Assembly (NCBI GenBank): GCA_030648695.1
Contig: JAUSHG010000043.1
Location: 1 to 5,149, forward strand
Origin: a bacterium
GTDB lineage: Bacteria; Patescibacteriota; Minisyncoccia; Phycocordibacterales; UBA10002
DNA length: 5,149 nucleotides
Reading direction: 5' to 3'
Shown here one piece after another: positions 4,670 through 5,149 of this stretch (the stretch's first letter is position 1; every line of letters starts with the position of its first letter). The notes beneath the pieces are model-generated. The model saw nothing but the letters and a program-made list of their open reading frames with translations. It had not been told where the DNA came from and ran no database searches. The position numbers and the translations under genes are program-made.

Positions 4670-4702
4670 TGATATAATATCAGCTATGGCTGATATTATA
4701 TC
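4670..4702 (+). promoter_or_regulatory. Extended -10 promoter inside a 14-bp palindrome over the endonuclease start codon
   Basis: TGATATAAT (4670-4678) is an extended -10 box with a perfect TATAAT. Its predicted start is near 4685, one base before ATG 4686. GATATAATATCAGC (4671-4684) and GCTGATATTATATC (4689-4702) form a perfect 14-bp inverted repeat with loop TATG, so the -10 box is in one arm and the start codon is in the loop. In DNA this could be an operator; in a longer read-through RNA it would hide the start codon. Confidence 0.6.
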
Positions 4703-5149
4703 TTTAACATATCCAAAAAAGAGTCATCGAAAGCATGTAATACTCCCAAAATATTCAATTCAGTTAGCGGAGTTTTTTGGAATTATGATGGGTGATGGTG
4801 GCATCAATAATCTGTGGCAGGCCACTATAACCCTTAACTCGATTAAAGATGCCAGCTACTCGATATATATTTCCGATTTGTGTAAGAAGCTTTTTGGTAT
4901 TTTGCCAGTCCTCCGCAAGAGAAAAGAAAGAAATGCGCTTGTAGTTTCATTGGCCAGTACGTCCATCGTTGATTTTCTGGTTGCGCAGGGCTTGTCACGC
5001 GGGAATAAACTTAAAAATGGATTAAAAATTCCCGAATGGATATTGAAGGAGAAATCATATCGTATTGCTTGTGTCCGCGGGCTTATAGATACAGATGGAT
5101 GTATGTTTGTTCATATTCATCGCGTCAAAGGCAAGGTATACAAAAATAT
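4686..5149 (+). CDS. Free-standing LAGLIDADG homing endonuclease, 3'-partial
   Basis: LAGLIDADG enzymes cut long specific DNA sites and spread introns, inteins or themselves. The window holds the first 154 codons; the frame is open at the right edge. Two copies of the defining motif are visible: LAEFFGIMMGDGG (27-39) with acidic D37, and ACVRGLIDTDGCM (128-140) with acidic D137. This suggests a two-motif monomeric enzyme. Between them are the usual mixed strands and helices, for example YISDLCKKLFG (61-71), and NGLKIPEWI (111-119), a segment often seen before the second motif. The upstream frame is closed by TAG at 4662, so ATG 4686 is the natural start; no Shine-Dalgarno site is present. No intron or intein host sequence is visible upstream, so it appears free-standing. 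LAGLIDADG-like domains also occur in other DNA-binding proteins, but the intact acidic residues favour an endonuclease. Confidence 0.85.
   Translation, partial: MADIISLTYPKKSHRKHVILPKYSIQLAEFFGIMMGDGGINNLWQATITLNSIKDASYSIYISDLCKKLFGILPVLRKRKERNALVVSLASTSIVDFLVAQGLSRGNKLKNGLKIPEWILKEKSYRIACVRGLIDTDGCMFVHIHRVKGKVYKN

Overview
The window reads like a piece of a Candidate Phyla Radiation (Patescibacteria/Parcubacteria-type) chromosome. This is an inference from context. The signs are small single-domain membrane proteins of a 'DWKTY ... FKFT' type, a compact lemA-htpX pair, few Shine-Dalgarno sites, promoters placed so that transcripts would be leaderless, a free-standing LAGLIDADG endonuclease, and short AT-rich repeats between genes. 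No rRNA or universal marker gene is present to confirm the lineage.

Layout. (1) 1-1654: two related small membrane-anchored proteins of unknown function lie in tandem on the + strand. They are separated by about 400 bases without a convincing protein gene. (2) 747-1092: that gap appears to hold two small-RNA genes on the minus strand. The first (about 1058 to 987) has a near-perfect sigma70-type promoter (TTGACA-16-TATACT), an unpaired 5' end, a GUAA-tetraloop hairpin and an intrinsic terminator. The second (about 966 to 747) starts at an extended -10 promoter, has 5' and 3' ends that pair with each other, carries a T-arm-like hairpin and an internal terminator-like hairpin, and ends in another intrinsic terminator. 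The 5' end of the first RNA is perfectly complementary over 16 nt to a hairpin of the second. I do not recognise this pair, and it is the best candidate here for an undescribed system. (3) 1653-2015: a 102-residue orphan protein on the minus strand with a good ribosome binding site and its own strong terminator. (4) 2062-4399: a strong + strand promoter followed by lemA, htpX (membrane M48 zinc protease) and a CDP-alcohol phosphatidyltransferase, probably one envelope-related operon. (5) 4400-5149: a repeat-rich spacer, a 49-residue HicB-like protein without a visible HicA partner, and the first 154 codons of a LAGLIDADG endonuclease cut off by the window edge. Both of these have a promoter whose predicted start falls at the ATG.

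How the parts may work together. LemA and HtpX are commonly neighbours, and HtpX degrades damaged membrane proteins. A phospholipid head-group enzyme immediately behind them fits a membrane-maintenance operon. The two small RNAs look like a regulator and its structured target or partner, but no function can be assigned from sequence alone.
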